A DNA stretch of 64,000 bases, from assembly GCF_004349065.1 (NCBI RefSeq), contig NZ_SMKZ01000001.1, positions 310,001-374,000 of the forward strand, written 5' to 3'. Source of the DNA: Jiangella asiatica (GTDB lineage: Bacteria > Actinomycetota > Actinomycetes > Jiangellales > Jiangellaceae). The notes under the pieces are model-generated. The model had not been told where the DNA came from, searched no databases, and worked only from the letters and a program-made list of their open reading frames with translations. Within the stretch, counting starts at the first letter, position 1; each line of letters opens with the position of its first letter. Both the position numbers and the translations under genes were made by a program. This document shows, in pieces, positions 1-12,615 of this stretch.

Positions 1-681
1 CTCCTCGGGCCGGCGACGGTACGCCGTCTACCCCCGCCGCCAGGGCAGCGGCCGCACCTCGCGGCGCCAGAGCCAGCAAATCTGCCGTTGAGCGGGCGGC
101 CGGAGCCCGCTCACCTGTCGTCGGCCGGGTGGCTGGAGCCAGTCGGTCTGCCGCTGGCCGGGGCGGCCGCGTACGCCGATCCCGTCCGGGCGGTGATCAT
201 CGCGCACAAGGAGCGCGGGCGCCTCCCACTGTCCCGGCCGCTCGGCGACGCGCTGGCGGTGGCTGCCACGGCGCTGCTGGAGTCGGACCTCGGGTGCGGT
301 CACGATGGGCGGCCCGTGGCGCTGGTGCCGGTGCCGTCGAGGCGCTCCGCGGTGCGTCGGCGCGGTCACGACCCCGTCCTGCGCACCGCTCGCCGGGCGG
401 CCGCGACGCTGCGCCGGTCCGGGCAGGCGAGCACCGCCGTCGCGGCGCTTCGGCACCGGCGGAAGGTGGCCGACCAGGCCGGCCTCGGGCGGTCGGCGCG
501 CGAACACAACCTGCACGGCTCGCTGGCGGTGCGCCGTGGCGCCGCCGACCTGATGCCCGGGCGGTGCGTGCTGCTCGCCGACGACATCGTGACGTCGGGG
601 GCCACGCTGCGCGAGGCTGTTCGCGCGCTGGCCAGCTCGGGTGTCGAGCCCTGTGGGGCGGTGGTGGTCGCGGTGGCCTGA
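1..681 (+). CDS. ComF family phosphoribosyltransferase (5' end outside or near window edge)
   Basis: Predicted double-zinc-ribbon/phosphoribosyltransferase protein of the ComF family, linked to DNA uptake or nucleotide salvage. The PRPP-binding loop LLADDIVTSGATL lies near the C-terminus, preceded by the family motifs PVPSRRSAVRRRGHDP and QAGLGRSAREHN. The frame is open back to base 1. A TTG at 88 would give 197 residues, but the cysteine-rich zinc domain normally found at the N-terminus is not visible, so the true start is probably upstream of the window. It lies directly before hpf, the usual actinobacterial order comF-hpf-secA. Confidence 0.75.
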   Translation, partial: LLGPATVRRLPPPPGQRPHLAAPEPANLPLSGRPEPAHLSSAGWLEPVGLPLAGAAAYADPVRAVIIAHKERGRLPLSRPLGDALAVAATALLESDLGCGHDGRPVALVPVPSRRSAVRRRGHDPVLRTARRAAATLRRSGQASTAVAALRHRRKVADQAGLGRSAREHNLHGSLAVRRGAADLMPGRCVLLADDIVTSGATLREAVRALASSGVEPCGAVVVAVA

Positions 682-854
682 CACGAGAAATGCGGGAGAT
701 CGAGGTGTACAGAAGGCGACGAGCAGCTAACGTTTGTGCATGGCACCCCATGTCAGACTCCGCATCACCAAGGAGGAAGGCCGGGTGCGCAACCCGGTCT
801 CGCGAGCGCGCGGGTGTCCCTCGACCGTCTGACCCCACGACCGGGAGGTTTCGA

Positions 855-1511
855 GTGGATATCGTCATCAAGGGCCGACACACTTCTGTGCCCGAGCGGT
901 TCCGGAATCACGTGACCGAGAAGCTCGCGAAGCTCGACAAGATCGCTCACAAGGTCATCCGGGTGGACGTCGAGATCACGGTAGAAGCCAACCCCCGTCA
1001 GACCGGCCAGTCCGAGCGCGTCGAGCTGACCCTCCACTCCAAGGGCCCGGTCATCCGGGCCGAGGCGGCGGCCGCCGACCGCTATGCCGCACTCGACCAG
1101 GCCGCCGACCGCCTCATCTCCCGGCTGCGCAAGGCCGCCGATCGTCGCCGCGTCCACCACGGCAATCGCACGCCCATCTCCGTTGCCGCGGCCACGGCCT
1201 CGCTCGGCGGCGCGCCGCACCTCCCGGCGCAGCCGTCGCCTGCCACCGTCGCGCAGGCCACCGGGACCGCCCTCGCGACGTCCACGCGGCTCGACGACCG
1301 GCCCGGGACGTTCGCGTCCGAGGAAGGCGGGCCCATGGTGGTCCGCGAGAAGACGCACCGCGCGGAGCCGATGACGCTCGATCAGGCGCTCTACGAGATG
1401 GAGCTGGTCGGCCACGACTTCTACCTGTTCGTCGACGCCGAAAGCAAGATGCCCAGCGTGGTCTACCGGCGCCGCGGCTACGACTACGGGGTCATCCACC
1501 TCGACGTCTGA
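855..1511 (+). CDS. hpf: Ribosome hibernation promoting factor, long form
   Basis: Binds the 30S decoding region and dimerises ribosomes into inactive 100S particles in stationary phase. The protein is 218 residues, the long form: an N-terminal S30AE/RaiA domain (about 1-105, starting VDIVIKGRHTSVPERFR), a low-complexity Ala/Thr/Pro linker, and the C-terminal dimerisation domain (about 160-218, REKTHRAEPMTLDQALYEME ... YDYGVIHLDV). The GTG at 855 is chosen because a GGGAGG Shine-Dalgarno precedes it and homologues begin at this point. The frame stays open upstream but that part has no family similarity. Confidence 0.93.
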   Translation: MDIVIKGRHTSVPERFRNHVTEKLAKLDKIAHKVIRVDVEITVEANPRQTGQSERVELTLHSKGPVIRAEAAAADRYAALDQAADRLISRLRKAADRRRVHHGNRTPISVAAATASLGGAPHLPAQPSPATVAQATGTALATSTRLDDRPGTFASEEGGPMVVREKTHRAEPMTLDQALYEMELVGHDFYLFVDAESKMPSVVYRRRGYDYGVIHLDV

Positions 1512-1641
1512 TCATCCTGACGACGGCTTCAGCCCCTCCGGTCCGCTGGTGGAAAGCCGCCCCGAGCGGTGGCCCTCCACCCGACACCGTCGGCGACTGT
1601 GAGCGTCCGGCGTTGTCGGTGGCCGCTGGTAGCTTCCCGGC

Positions 1642-2856
1642 ATGGCTCGTCGAGAACGCTTGTCCACAGCCGCTGCCCGCCGGGTGGCCCTGGCTGCGCA
1701 GGGCTTCGCCGACCCTAGGCCGGCCGTGCCCGACCGGCGGGCCATCCGCCGCGTGGTCGACCGCGTCGGCGTGGTGCAGATCGACTCGGTAAATGTGCTG
1801 TCCCGATCGCACTACCTGCCGTTCTTCAGCCGGCTCGGCCCCTACCCGCACGAGCAGCTCGACCGGGCGGTCAACAAGGCGCCGCGCATGCTGTTCGAGT
1901 ACTGGGCGCACGAGGCGTCGCTGCTGCCGGTGCGCACCCAGCCGTACCTGCGTGCCCGCATGGAGCGGGCCGAGGAAGCGGCCTGGGGGAGCATGCGGCG
2001 CATGGTGCGCGAGAAGCCGGAGTTCGTCGAGTGGGTCTTCGACGAGGTCAAGCGGCTGGGTCCGGTCACGGCTGGCGAGATCGAGCACGAGGCGCCGCGT
2101 GCCAAGGACAGCTGGGGCTGGAACTGGTCCGAGGTCAAGACGGCGTTGGAGTTCCTCTTCTGGGCCGGCCGGGTCACCTCCGCCGGCCGCAACGGCTCGT
2201 TCGCGAGAATCTACGACATTCCCGAGCGGGTGCTGCCCAAGGCCGTGCTCGACATGCCGACGCCCGCCCCCGCCGAGGCGCACCGTGAGCTCGTCCGGGT
2301 GGCGGCGCGGGCGCACGGTGTCGGTTCCGAGCAGTGCCTGCGCGACTACTTCCGGCTCCAGCCGGCACCGGCCAAGGCGGCCATCGCCGAGCTGGTCGAG
2401 GACGGCGAGCTGCTGCCGGTCACCGTCGACGGCTGGAAACGGCAGGCGTACCTGCACCGTGACGCGCGGGTCCCGCGCAGGGTCGACGCGCGGGCCCTGC
2501 TGAGCCCGTTCGACTCGCTGATCTGGGAGCGGCCACGTACCGAGGCGCTGTTCGGGTTCCGCTACCGGCTGGAGATCTACGTGCCGCCCGACAAGCGGGT
2601 CCACGGCTACTACGTGTTGCCCTTCCTGCTCGGCGACGAGCTGGTCGCGCGCGTCGACCTCAAGGCCGACCGGAAGGCCGGGGCGCTACTGGTCCAGTCC
2701 GCGTGGGGCGAGCCGGGGTCGCCGGCCGACACCTCGGACGAGCTGACCGACGAGCTGGTGTCGCTCGCGGGGTGGCTCGGGTTGTCCGAGGTCGTCGTCA
2801 CCGGACGGGGCGACATCGCCGCTGCGCTGGAGGCCGCGCTGCGGGGCGTCGCCTGA
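1642..2856 (+). CDS. YcaQ/AlkX-type DNA glycosylase (winged-helix, HTH_42 family)
   Basis: A 404-residue protein of the YcaQ/AZL family, which unhooks DNA interstrand crosslinks and bulky alkyl adducts. The N-terminal region has the catalytic Q-x-D motif of the family (VQIDSV, about residue 47), followed by the conserved [14 protein letters not shown] and [13 protein letters not shown] segments. The C-terminal half keeps the family block [19 protein letters not shown]. It is a single gene between hpf and the GNAT gene. Family assignment is firm; substrate range is inferred. Confidence 0.85.
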   Translation: MARRERLSTAAARRVALAAQGFADPRPAVPDRRAIRRVVDRVGVVQIDSVNVLSRSHYLPFFSRLGPYPHEQLDRAVNKAPRMLFEYWAHEASLLPVRTQPYLRARMERAEEAAWGSMRRMVREKPEFVEWVFDEVKRLGPVTAGEIEHEAPRAKDSWGWNWSEVKTALEFLFWAGRVTSAGRNGSFARIYDIPERVLPKAVLDMPTPAPAEAHRELVRVAARAHGVGSEQCLRDYFRLQPAPAKAAIAELVEDGELLPVTVDGWKRQAYLHRDARVPRRVDARALLSPFDSLIWERPRTEALFGFRYRLEIYVPPDKRVHGYYVLPFLLGDELVARVDLKADRKAGALLVQSAWGEPGSPADTSDELTDELVSLAGWLGLSEVVVTGRGDIAAALEAALRGVA

Positions 2857-2883
2857 CCCCGTCGTGCCCAGCGGCCGACCACG

Positions 2884-4014
2884 TCAGGGGCGCGGGTCGT
2901 CGCAGAGCAGGTCGTACCAATGCAGGTCGACGACGCCGCCGCCGCGGATGCGGTCGCCGGCACGCTCGACGCCGTAGGGCCGGAACCCAGCGCGTTCGAT
3001 GACCTTGCGTGAGGCGTCGTTGCCGGTCACGTGTGCGACGATCAGCCGGCGCAGGCCCAGCCCGCCCTCCGACGGCGCCGCGAATGCGTGCTGGGCCATG
3101 AGCCCCACCGCCTGCGTTGCCACGCCGCGCCCGCGCGCGGACGGGTGCACCCAGTAGCCGACCTCGGCGCCGCCGTCGTGTGAAGGCATCGCCATCAGCG
3201 AGAACGCGCCGACCGCCGGACCGCCTTCGGGCATCGCCGCCGCCCAGTGCACACCTCGGCCGGCCGCCGCCTCCTCCTCGCGGTCGCGGATGTAGGCGCG
3301 GGCGATGTCCGGGGTGTACGGCGAGGGCAGGCCGCCGAGCCAGTGCTGGGTGACGGGGTCGTTGCACGCCTCGACGATGGCGTCGACGTCGGTGTCCTGG
3401 AACCGCCGCAGCACCACACCCGAGCCGTGCACCGTCGGGATGTCCAGCCACGGCGAGGTCGGGCGCATCGGCTCGCCGGCCACCAGCGTCGCCACCCAGG
3501 TGTCCTCGCGGACGCCGCGCCGGGCGATGCCGCCGCGCACCTTACCTTCGATCCGGAAGCCGCACGCCCACGCGACCCGGCGCGACGGCCAGTTGCCGAC
3601 CGAGGCGCGCCAGCGCAGGTGGGTGAGGCCGGGCCCGACGTCGGCGAAGGCGTACTCGGCCACCAGCCGGACCGCACGGGACATCAGGTGCCGGCCGCGG
3701 GCTTCCGGCGCCAGCCAGAAGCCGACCTCGGCTGCTCCGTCGCCCTGCGACCGCAGGCCGACCATCCCCAGGACGCGGCGGTCCTCCGGGTCGCGCAGTG
3801 CCCAGATGAGGTCGTTGCCGGACTCCCACCCGGTGCGGACGAGGTCCTCGACGAAGCCCTTGGCGTGCTCGTGCAGATAAGGCGAGGGGAGCGTCGTCCA
3901 CCGCAGGATCTCCGGGTCCTGGCAGATCTCGGCGATGCGGTCGATGTCGTCGGACGTCGGCGCGGCGAGCAGGAGCCGGTCACTGCGGAGCTCGAACGGT
4001 TGCACGTCAAGCAT
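2884..4014 (-). CDS. Tandem GNAT-domain acetyltransferase
   Basis: Two GNAT (RimJ/RimL-type) N-acetyltransferase domains in one 376-residue chain. Domain 1 covers about 1-175 (LRSDRLLLAAPTSDDIDRIA ... EVGFWLAPEARGRHLMSRAV) and domain 2 about 185-376 (LRRFQDTDVDAIVEACNDP ... EVGYWVHPSARGRGVATQAV). Both keep the acetyl-CoA loop R-G-x-x, and the second is closer to consensus. The ATG at 4014 (MLDVQPFELRSD) is chosen because the frame further upstream runs antisense into secA and lacks domain similarity. Substrate unknown; amino-terminal or antibiotic acetylation are possible. Confidence 0.8.
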   Translation of the reverse strand: MLDVQPFELRSDRLLLAAPTSDDIDRIAEICQDPEILRWTTLPSPYLHEHAKGFVEDLVRTGWESGNDLIWALRDPEDRRVLGMVGLRSQGDGAAEVGFWLAPEARGRHLMSRAVRLVAEYAFADVGPGLTHLRWRASVGNWPSRRVAWACGFRIEGKVRGGIARRGVREDTWVATLVAGEPMRPTSPWLDIPTVHGSGVVLRRFQDTDVDAIVEACNDPVTQHWLGGLPSPYTPDIARAYIRDREEEAAAGRGVHWAAAMPEGGPAVGAFSLMAMPSHDGGAEVGYWVHPSARGRGVATQAVGLMAQHAFAAPSEGGLGLRRLIVAHVTGNDASRKVIERAGFRPYGVERAGDRIRGGGVVDLHWYDLLCDDPRP

Positions 4015-4153
4015 CCTGCCGTTCGCCCGGTCCTGAGGTCGAGTCGTTATCTTTTCCGTGACCCGACGTACCATGGGTCGTCGGAGCCCCGTGTAGGCGG
4101 GGTGCACCGGGCGCGCCCCGCCGCCCAAGCCCGCAACGTAGGAGTTGACCCGC

Positions 4154-7006
<2,853 letters not shown>

Positions 7007-7242
7007 CGCGGAACGTCCGCTTCGACCGCCAGTCGGCCCCTCGCGGCCGGCGGGCGGTCGCGCGCGTCCCCACCGGGTGGTGGACTCGAGCTGTTCTCCT
7101 GATCTTGGCCCGTCTGACGGTTCCGTCCGGTATCGTCCTGGTTGACGCTCGGTGATTCCGGGAGTCAAGGCCCGGCTCGGCCTGATTCGGATCGGCTCGG
7201 ACGGCGGATGGAGGGGCGGTCGCTCGCGGCCGCGCAGCGCTC

Positions 7243-8283
7243 ATGACACACGCACCAGGCAGCCACGAACCCACCGACACTCGATCGTCCCGCTCGATCA
7301 GGAGAAAGGCCGTCGCGCTCTGTGCGGCGGCCTTCGTCGTGGTCGGGCTCGTCCCCACAGCGACGGCGGCGGCCGCGGGCGGCGCTGAGGCAGGCGTCGC
7401 CGCTCAGGCGTCTGTACCCGCGGCGGCGGCGCGGACGACGACCGCCGCGGAGGCCCTGCCGGACGCCGTCGTCGCCCTGGGTGACTCGTACTCGTCCGGC
7501 CTGGGCGCCGGCGGCTACCAGAACCACTGCGACCACACGCCGCAGGCGTGGATCCACCTGCTGTTCGGCGGGGCGGTCGCCGACCGGACGCTGCTCGCGT
7601 GCTCCGGTGCCACCATCTCCGACGTGGCCACACAGGTCGGGCAGTTGGCGGCGCTGCCGGGCGAGTCCGGCGACCGGCTCATCACGGTGACCGTCGGCGG
7701 CAACGACGCGGGCTTCGCCGACGAGCTGGTCAACTGCCTGGTCTCCTTCGTGTCGTGCACCAGCCGCGAGGCGGCGCTGACCGCCCGCATCCAGGCCCTG
7801 CACCAGCCGCTGGTCGACCTGTACAACTCGATCCAGGCCGCAGCGCCCGGCGACGAGGTCATCGTCGGCGGCTACCCGATGCTCGTGCCCGACCCGGCCG
7901 TCCGCAGCGACTGCCCGGCGCTGACGAGCTTCCTGTCCACCTCCGAGCGCCGGATGATCCGCCGGCTCGGCGTCCTGCTCAACGACGTCGTCGACGGTGC
8001 CGCCGCCGCGGCCGGCGTGCGGTCGGCGTCGTCCCGGGTGGAACAGACGTTCGACGGGCACGAGGCATGCGCCAACGGAGCCGGCGACTGGCTCTACGGG
8101 CTCAAGCTCTCGTTCGGCGACGGTGCCGCCACGGCCGAGCCGTCCGAGGCGGCGAGCGCGACACCGCCCTCCCACCCGCAATGGGAGATCGTCTCGTCAT
8201 TCGTGCGCGACTCCTTCCACCCGACCGTCGCCGGGCAGGCCGGCTACGCCTCGGCCTTCGAGGCCGAGTGGGCCGCCGGCTGA
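7243..8283 (+). CDS. Secreted SGNH/GDSL hydrolase (esterase/lipase)
   Basis: Predicted exported ester hydrolase of 346 residues. The N-terminus has a basic stretch then a hydrophobic segment (about 22-45, AVALCAAAFVVVGLVPTATA), a signal peptide. The SGNH blocks are visible: GDSYSSG at about 80-86 with the nucleophile Ser, Gly at GAGGY, GGND near 150, and the catalytic DSFHP near the C-terminus. Cysteines are consistent with extracellular disulfides, as in Streptomyces SEST-type esterases. Its 3' end overlaps the convergent Rv3235 gene by 87 bases. Confidence 0.85.
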   Translation: MTHAPGSHEPTDTRSSRSIRRKAVALCAAAFVVVGLVPTATAAAAGGAEAGVAAQASVPAAAARTTTAAEALPDAVVALGDSYSSGLGAGGYQNHCDHTPQAWIHLLFGGAVADRTLLACSGATISDVATQVGQLAALPGESGDRLITVTVGGNDAGFADELVNCLVSFVSCTSREAALTARIQALHQPLVDLYNSIQAAAPGDEVIVGGYPMLVPDPAVRSDCPALTSFLSTSERRMIRRLGVLLNDVVDGAAAAAGVRSASSRVEQTFDGHEACANGAGDWLYGLKLSFGDGAATAEPSEAASATPPSHPQWEIVSSFVRDSFHPTVAGQAGYASAFEAEWAAG

Positions 8284-8922
8284 CCGACGCTTCCCGGGCC
8301 GCCGCGTCGACGGCCTCTCCACCAGGTCGAACGCGGTGCATACCCAGCGGTCGTCGACGGCCTCCAACCGAACGGCGACCGCCGACACCCGCCGTCCCAG
8401 CTGCACGACGACACACGTCTCGGCGACGGTGTCGGTGACCCGGCAGGCGCGGATGGTCCGCACCCGGGGACGGGCCGTGGGCGTGGCCGGCTGGTCGGCG
8501 GCGCGGCGGGCCAGGGCCCGGAAGACGGCCTCATCGGTCCACCGGACCAGCTGCTGGAGCGACCGGCGGCCGTGTACGCCCTCGATCGCGGCCTGTGCCA
8601 GCGTGGCCGTCCAGCGTCGCGGGTCCGGTAGCGCGGCGGGTGCCGCCGCGGCAGGGGTGCTTCCCTCGAACGGCAGGTCGTCGACCACGAGTGCCGGCGG
8701 TTCGGCCGGCTGCGCGGACGGCCCGACCGAGACCGCCAGCGTGCCCTGGACGTGACCGCTCGGTGCCCGGCTCCGTTGGACCGCCGACGTGGCCGGCACG
8801 ATGCCGAGCTCGTCGTCGAAGGGCGGCTCGCATACCGGCAGCGGCAGCCGGCGCACCCGCCCGCCGTCGACTCGGCCGGTCGAGGCCGGTCCGGCGGCGG
8901 CATGGCTGGTCGTAGTGGGCAT
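8197..8922 (-). CDS. Rv3235 family protein
   Basis: A 241-residue protein resembling the actinobacterial Rv3235 family, found next to secA in many genomes. The N-terminal signature LPLPVCEPPFDDE is followed by a disordered Pro/Ala/Ser stretch, then a compact C-terminal domain (about 110-215, ending VSAVAVRLEAVDDRWVCTAF). Function is unknown; the position suggests a link to secretion or the envelope. ATG at 8922 is preceded by AGGAG at good spacing. The last residues overlap the convergent SGNH gene, so the tail beyond FDLVERP may be a read-through extension. Confidence 0.7.
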   Translation of the reverse strand: MPTTTSHAAAGPASTGRVDGGRVRRLPLPVCEPPFDDELGIVPATSAVQRSRAPSGHVQGTLAVSVGPSAQPAEPPALVVDDLPFEGSTPAAAAPAALPDPRRWTATLAQAAIEGVHGRRSLQQLVRWTDEAVFRALARRAADQPATPTARPRVRTIRACRVTDTVAETCVVVQLGRRVSAVAVRLEAVDDRWVCTAFDLVERPSTRRPGKRRSAGGPLGLEGRGVAGLPGDGRVEGVAHE

Positions 8923-9130
8923 CAGGGCTCCTGTCCGCGGGCCGTTGGGGTCAGCAGGATCGAAACCGCCGCGCCCGAGCGCGGTCAACAGAGTCCGAAG
9001 CGCGGGCCAGTTGCCCGACCGGACGGGCTAGTCGGGCTAACGCGGGCGATGACCGGCCCGGTCGAACGGGCAACGCGACACCTGTCACGCATGCATGGCA
9101 GGAACGCCGTTGTTACATCATCATTAACAG

Positions 9131-10207
9131 ATGGAGGCCATCGGTAACACCGGTCGCCAGCCCGGTCGCCGTCCGAGTGGAAAACACCGGACCGGCGGCT
9201 CGACACGCGCGGCGGACCCGGGCGCTTTGAGCCGCTCCGACGACGGGCCGCGGCGGGGCCTCGTGCTCGGCGGCGGTGGCGTGCTGGGCGCGGCGTGGAT
9301 GGTGGGCGCGCTGAGCGCGATCGAGGACTCCACCGGCGTCGACCTGCGCTCCTTCGACTACATCCTGGGCACGTCCGCGGGCTCGGTCATGGCCGCGCTG
9401 TTGGGGGCTGGGCTCAACGCCAGCCAGCTGCGCGACCACCAGCTGGGCCGGTCCATCGACGGGCCGCTGGCAGATCACTCCTGGGACTACGACACCGCGA
9501 CCGGCGGTTCCCGCCCGCAGCTGCCGCGGCTGGGTGTCGGCTCGCCGGCCATGGTCAGGAACAGTGTGCGCCGGTTGCGCCGCATGCCGCCGACTGCCGT
9601 GCTGTCGGCGCTGTTGCCAGTGGGCCGCGGGTCGCTCGACGGCATCGGCGAGCTGATCGGCGCGGTCACCGGGCCAGATGCCGGCTGGTCGCCGCACCCA
9701 GGCGTGTGGATCGTGGCGATGGACTACGAGACCGGCCGGCGCATCCCGTTCGGCCGCCCGGGCGAGCCGCGGCCGTCGTTGCCGCAAGCCGTCATGGCAT
9801 CGTGCGCCATCCCCGGCTGGTTCGCGCCGGTCGTCGTCGACGGACACCGCTACGTCGACGGCGGCACCTGCTCGGCCACGTCGGTGGACCTCATGGGCGG
9901 CCTCGACCTCGACGAGGTCTACGTGGCCGCGCCGATGGTCTCCTTCGAGACCGACCGGCCCCGGCCGCTGTTGTCGCGGCTGGAACGACGGTGGCGGCGT
10001 CGCTGCACCCGCCGCTGCCTGCACGAGGCTCAGAAGCTGCACGCCCAGGGCACCGAGGTCACCATCCTCGGGCCCGGGCCGGAGGACCTGGCCGCCATAG
10101 GTGCCAACGTCATGGACACCGGCCGTCGCCTGCGCGTCCTGGAGACGTCGCTGCGGACGTCGGCGGCGACGTTGGCGCGCGGGCGGTCGTGGGCCGACGC
10201 CGGGTGA
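9131..10207 (+). CDS. Patatin-like phospholipase
   Basis: Serine acyl hydrolase of the patatin family, 358 residues. It has the oxyanion glycine-rich loop GLVLGGGGVLGAAW, the nucleophile elbow GTSAG (about residue 78), and the catalytic aspartate motif VDGGT (about 243), the Ser-Asp dyad of the family. No signal peptide or membrane segment is seen, so a cytosolic or peripheral lipase/esterase is likely. The first 38 residues are low complexity and the true start might be later. It is a single gene before pruA. Confidence 0.85.
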   Translation: MEAIGNTGRQPGRRPSGKHRTGGSTRAADPGALSRSDDGPRRGLVLGGGGVLGAAWMVGALSAIEDSTGVDLRSFDYILGTSAGSVMAALLGAGLNASQLRDHQLGRSIDGPLADHSWDYDTATGGSRPQLPRLGVGSPAMVRNSVRRLRRMPPTAVLSALLPVGRGSLDGIGELIGAVTGPDAGWSPHPGVWIVAMDYETGRRIPFGRPGEPRPSLPQAVMASCAIPGWFAPVVVDGHRYVDGGTCSATSVDLMGGLDLDEVYVAAPMVSFETDRPRPLLSRLERRWRRRCTRRCLHEAQKLHAQGTEVTILGPGPEDLAAIGANVMDTGRRLRVLETSLRTSAATLARGRSWADAG

Positions 10208-10292
10208 GCGAGACTCGTCGGCGATACTGGCACTGAGCGGGACCACCTGACAGAGACGAGACACCACGACGTCGACGTCCACGATCGGAGCT

Positions 10293-11942
10293 GTGAGTAC
10301 CATGCCTGGCGCCCTTGATGCCGTGACCAACGTTCCCGCGCCCACCAACGAGCCGGTGCTCACGTATGCGCCGGGCACGACGGAACGCACCGAGCTCGAG
10401 AACGCGCTGGCCGGCATCGCCTCCCGCCACCACGAGCTGACCTGCACCATCGGCGGCGACCAGAAGTTGGGCAGCGGGCCTGAGGCTGAGGTCGTCCAGC
10501 CGCATGCGCGCGCCAAGGTGCTGGGGACGTTCCGGCACGCCGGCACCGACGACGCGCAGGCGGCCATCGACGCAGCGCGCGAAGCTGCGCCGGGCTGGCG
10601 CTCGCTGTCCTACGACGACCGCGCCGCCGTCTTCCTCAAGGCCGCCGAGCTGCTGGCCGGCCCGTGGCGGCAGACCCTCAACGCCGCGACCATGCTGGGG
10701 CAGTCGAAGACGGCCGCGCAGGCCGAGATCGACGCCGCCTGCGAGCTCATCGACTTCTGGCGGTTCAACGTCGCGTTCGGCCGGCAGATCCTCGCCGAGC
10801 AGCCGGTCGCCAACTCGCCGGGTGTGTGGAACCGGGTCGAGTATCGGCCGCTGGAGGGCTTCGTCTACGCCATCACGCCGTTCAACTTCACCGCGATCGC
10901 CGGCAACCTGCCCACCGCGCCGGCGCTGATGGGCAACACCGTCATCTGGAAGCCCAGCCCCACCCAGCAGCTCGCCGCGCACTACACCATGCGGCTGCTC
11001 GAGGCGGCCGGGCTACCGCCGGGCGTCATCAACCTGCTGCCCGGTGACGGGCTGGCGGTCTCCGAGGTGGCGCTGGCACACCCCGACCTCGCCGGCATCC
11101 ACTTCACCGGGTCGACGGCGACCTTCCAGAAGCTGTGGCGCACGGTCGGCGAGAACATCGGGTCGTACCGCACCTATCCGCGGCTGGTCGGCGAAACCGG
11201 CGGCAAGGACTTCGTGCTGGCCCACCCCAGCGCCGACCCGGACGTCCTGCGGACGGCGCTGGTCCGTGGCGCGTTCGAGTACCAGGGCCAGAAGTGCTCC
11301 GCGGCCTCGCGCGCCTACGTCCCGCGCAGCGTGTGGGCCCGGATGCGCGACGACTTCCTCTCCCTCACCGAGTCGCTGTCGATGGGCCCGGTCACGGACC
11401 TGTCCAACTTCATGGGCGCGGTCATCGACGAGCGCGCGTTCGCCAAGCACACCGCAGCCGTCGAGCGCGCCAAGGCGGACCCGGCGGTCGACATCGTCGC
11501 GGGCGGCTCCCTCGACGACAGCGAGGGCTGGTTCGTCCGGCCTACCGTGATGGAGAGCACCGACCCGGAGAACGAGATCTTCTCCACCGAGTACTTCGGC
11601 CCGCTGCTCGGCGTCTACGTCTACGACGACGCGGACTTCGACGCCGTCGTCGGGCAGGTCGAGAGTGTCGCGAAGTACGCGCTGACCGGCGCCATCATCG
11701 CGCAGGACCGGACGGCTATCGCTTATACCACAGAGGCGCTACGCTTCGCAGCCGGTAACTTTTACGTCAACGACAAACCAACCGGAGCGGTTGTCGGACA
11801 GCAGCCATTCGGTGGAAGTCGGGCTAGTGGGACGAACGACAAGGCGGGTTCGGTGCAGAATCTTCTACGGTGGGCGAGCACTAGGGCTTTGAAGGAGACG
11901 TTCGTGCCGCCGACCTCGCACGAATACCCGCACATGGGTTGA
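10293..11942 (+). CDS. pruA: L-glutamate gamma-semialdehyde (1-pyrroline-5-carboxylate) dehydrogenase
   Basis: Second step of proline degradation: oxidises glutamate-5-semialdehyde to glutamate with NAD. The 549-residue aldehyde dehydrogenase has the cofactor segment VIWKPSPTQQ, HFTGSTATFQ, and the catalytic cysteine in EYQGQKCSAASRAY. The C-terminal PFGGSRASGTNDKAGS block is also typical of P5C dehydrogenase. GTG 10293 or ATG 10302 may start it. No proline dehydrogenase gene is adjacent. The last 80 codons (from about 11700) use many A/T-ending codons, unlike the rest of the gene. Confidence 0.93.
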   Translation: MSTMPGALDAVTNVPAPTNEPVLTYAPGTTERTELENALAGIASRHHELTCTIGGDQKLGSGPEAEVVQPHARAKVLGTFRHAGTDDAQAAIDAAREAAPGWRSLSYDDRAAVFLKAAELLAGPWRQTLNAATMLGQSKTAAQAEIDAACELIDFWRFNVAFGRQILAEQPVANSPGVWNRVEYRPLEGFVYAITPFNFTAIAGNLPTAPALMGNTVIWKPSPTQQLAAHYTMRLLEAAGLPPGVINLLPGDGLAVSEVALAHPDLAGIHFTGSTATFQKLWRTVGENIGSYRTYPRLVGETGGKDFVLAHPSADPDVLRTALVRGAFEYQGQKCSAASRAYVPRSVWARMRDDFLSLTESLSMGPVTDLSNFMGAVIDERAFAKHTAAVERAKADPAVDIVAGGSLDDSEGWFVRPTVMESTDPENEIFSTEYFGPLLGVYVYDDADFDAVVGQVESVAKYALTGAIIAQDRTAIAYTTEALRFAAGNFYVNDKPTGAVVGQQPFGGSRASGTNDKAGSVQNLLRWASTRALKETFVPPTSHEYPHMG

Positions 11943-11979
11943 GCGCACAGCGAACTACAGACATGAGGTGTCTAGCGTG

Positions 11980-12555
11980 ATGGATGACCGGCTGTCGACC
12001 AGGCCGTATGTCGCACGAGCGGTGCGGTTGCTGTCCCAGCCCCGTCGGAGTCCGGCGGACGGAGCTCTCGTCACCGCGGTGGCCCTGCGGCTGGCCTCGC
12101 TCGACAGCGACAGCGAGACGGCCGAGCGTCTCGTCGCCGCGTCCGACCGGGTGATGACCGGGGTGGCCGGGCTCATCGGCGAACAGGCGCCCGCGTCGGA
12201 CTGGAGCGACACCGCCGAAGCGCTGGCGCTCATGATCGCCGGGCGGCCGCTGCAGCGCGGCCACCTCATGGCGGCACGGTCCACGCTGGGCACGGCCGAC
12301 AAGGTCATCGACCTCTCCGACCGGCTGCGCCGCACCGCCGAGGAGCCCATCGACCGCGACGACCTCGGGCGCGCGCTGGCCATGGCCGTCACCGGCCCGG
12401 CCGAGCTGGCCGAAGCGCTGCTTGAGCGCGAGAACACCGAGAGCACACCGGCGGCTCCCGAGGCCCCGGCGCCGCGGCAGCCCGGTCGCCGGGCCGGTGC
12501 GGCCGAGCGCAACGTCTCGCTGCGGGCGCTCGACGGCGGCGTACCCGGTCGTTGA
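11980..12555 (+). CDS. Hypothetical helical protein downstream of pruA
   Basis: A 191-residue protein with no domain I can name. It is mostly Ala/Leu/Arg-rich predicted helix (RPYVARAVRLLSQPRR, TAVALRLASLDSDSETAERL) with a basic, Pro-rich tail (about 150-191). It starts 37 bases after pruA stops, with GAGGTG upstream, so co-transcription with pruA is likely. GTG 11977 is an equally possible start. A PruA-associated accessory role is conceivable but there is no direct evidence. Confidence 0.6.
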   Translation: MDDRLSTRPYVARAVRLLSQPRRSPADGALVTAVALRLASLDSDSETAERLVAASDRVMTGVAGLIGEQAPASDWSDTAEALALMIAGRPLQRGHLMAARSTLGTADKVIDLSDRLRRTAEEPIDRDDLGRALAMAVTGPAELAEALLERENTESTPAAPEAPAPRQPGRRAGAAERNVSLRALDGGVPGR

Positions 12556-12615
12556 AAGGGCCCGGCTCCACGTCGATGATCGACCGGGTGCTACCGCCAC
12601 GGGAAATGAGCTGGT

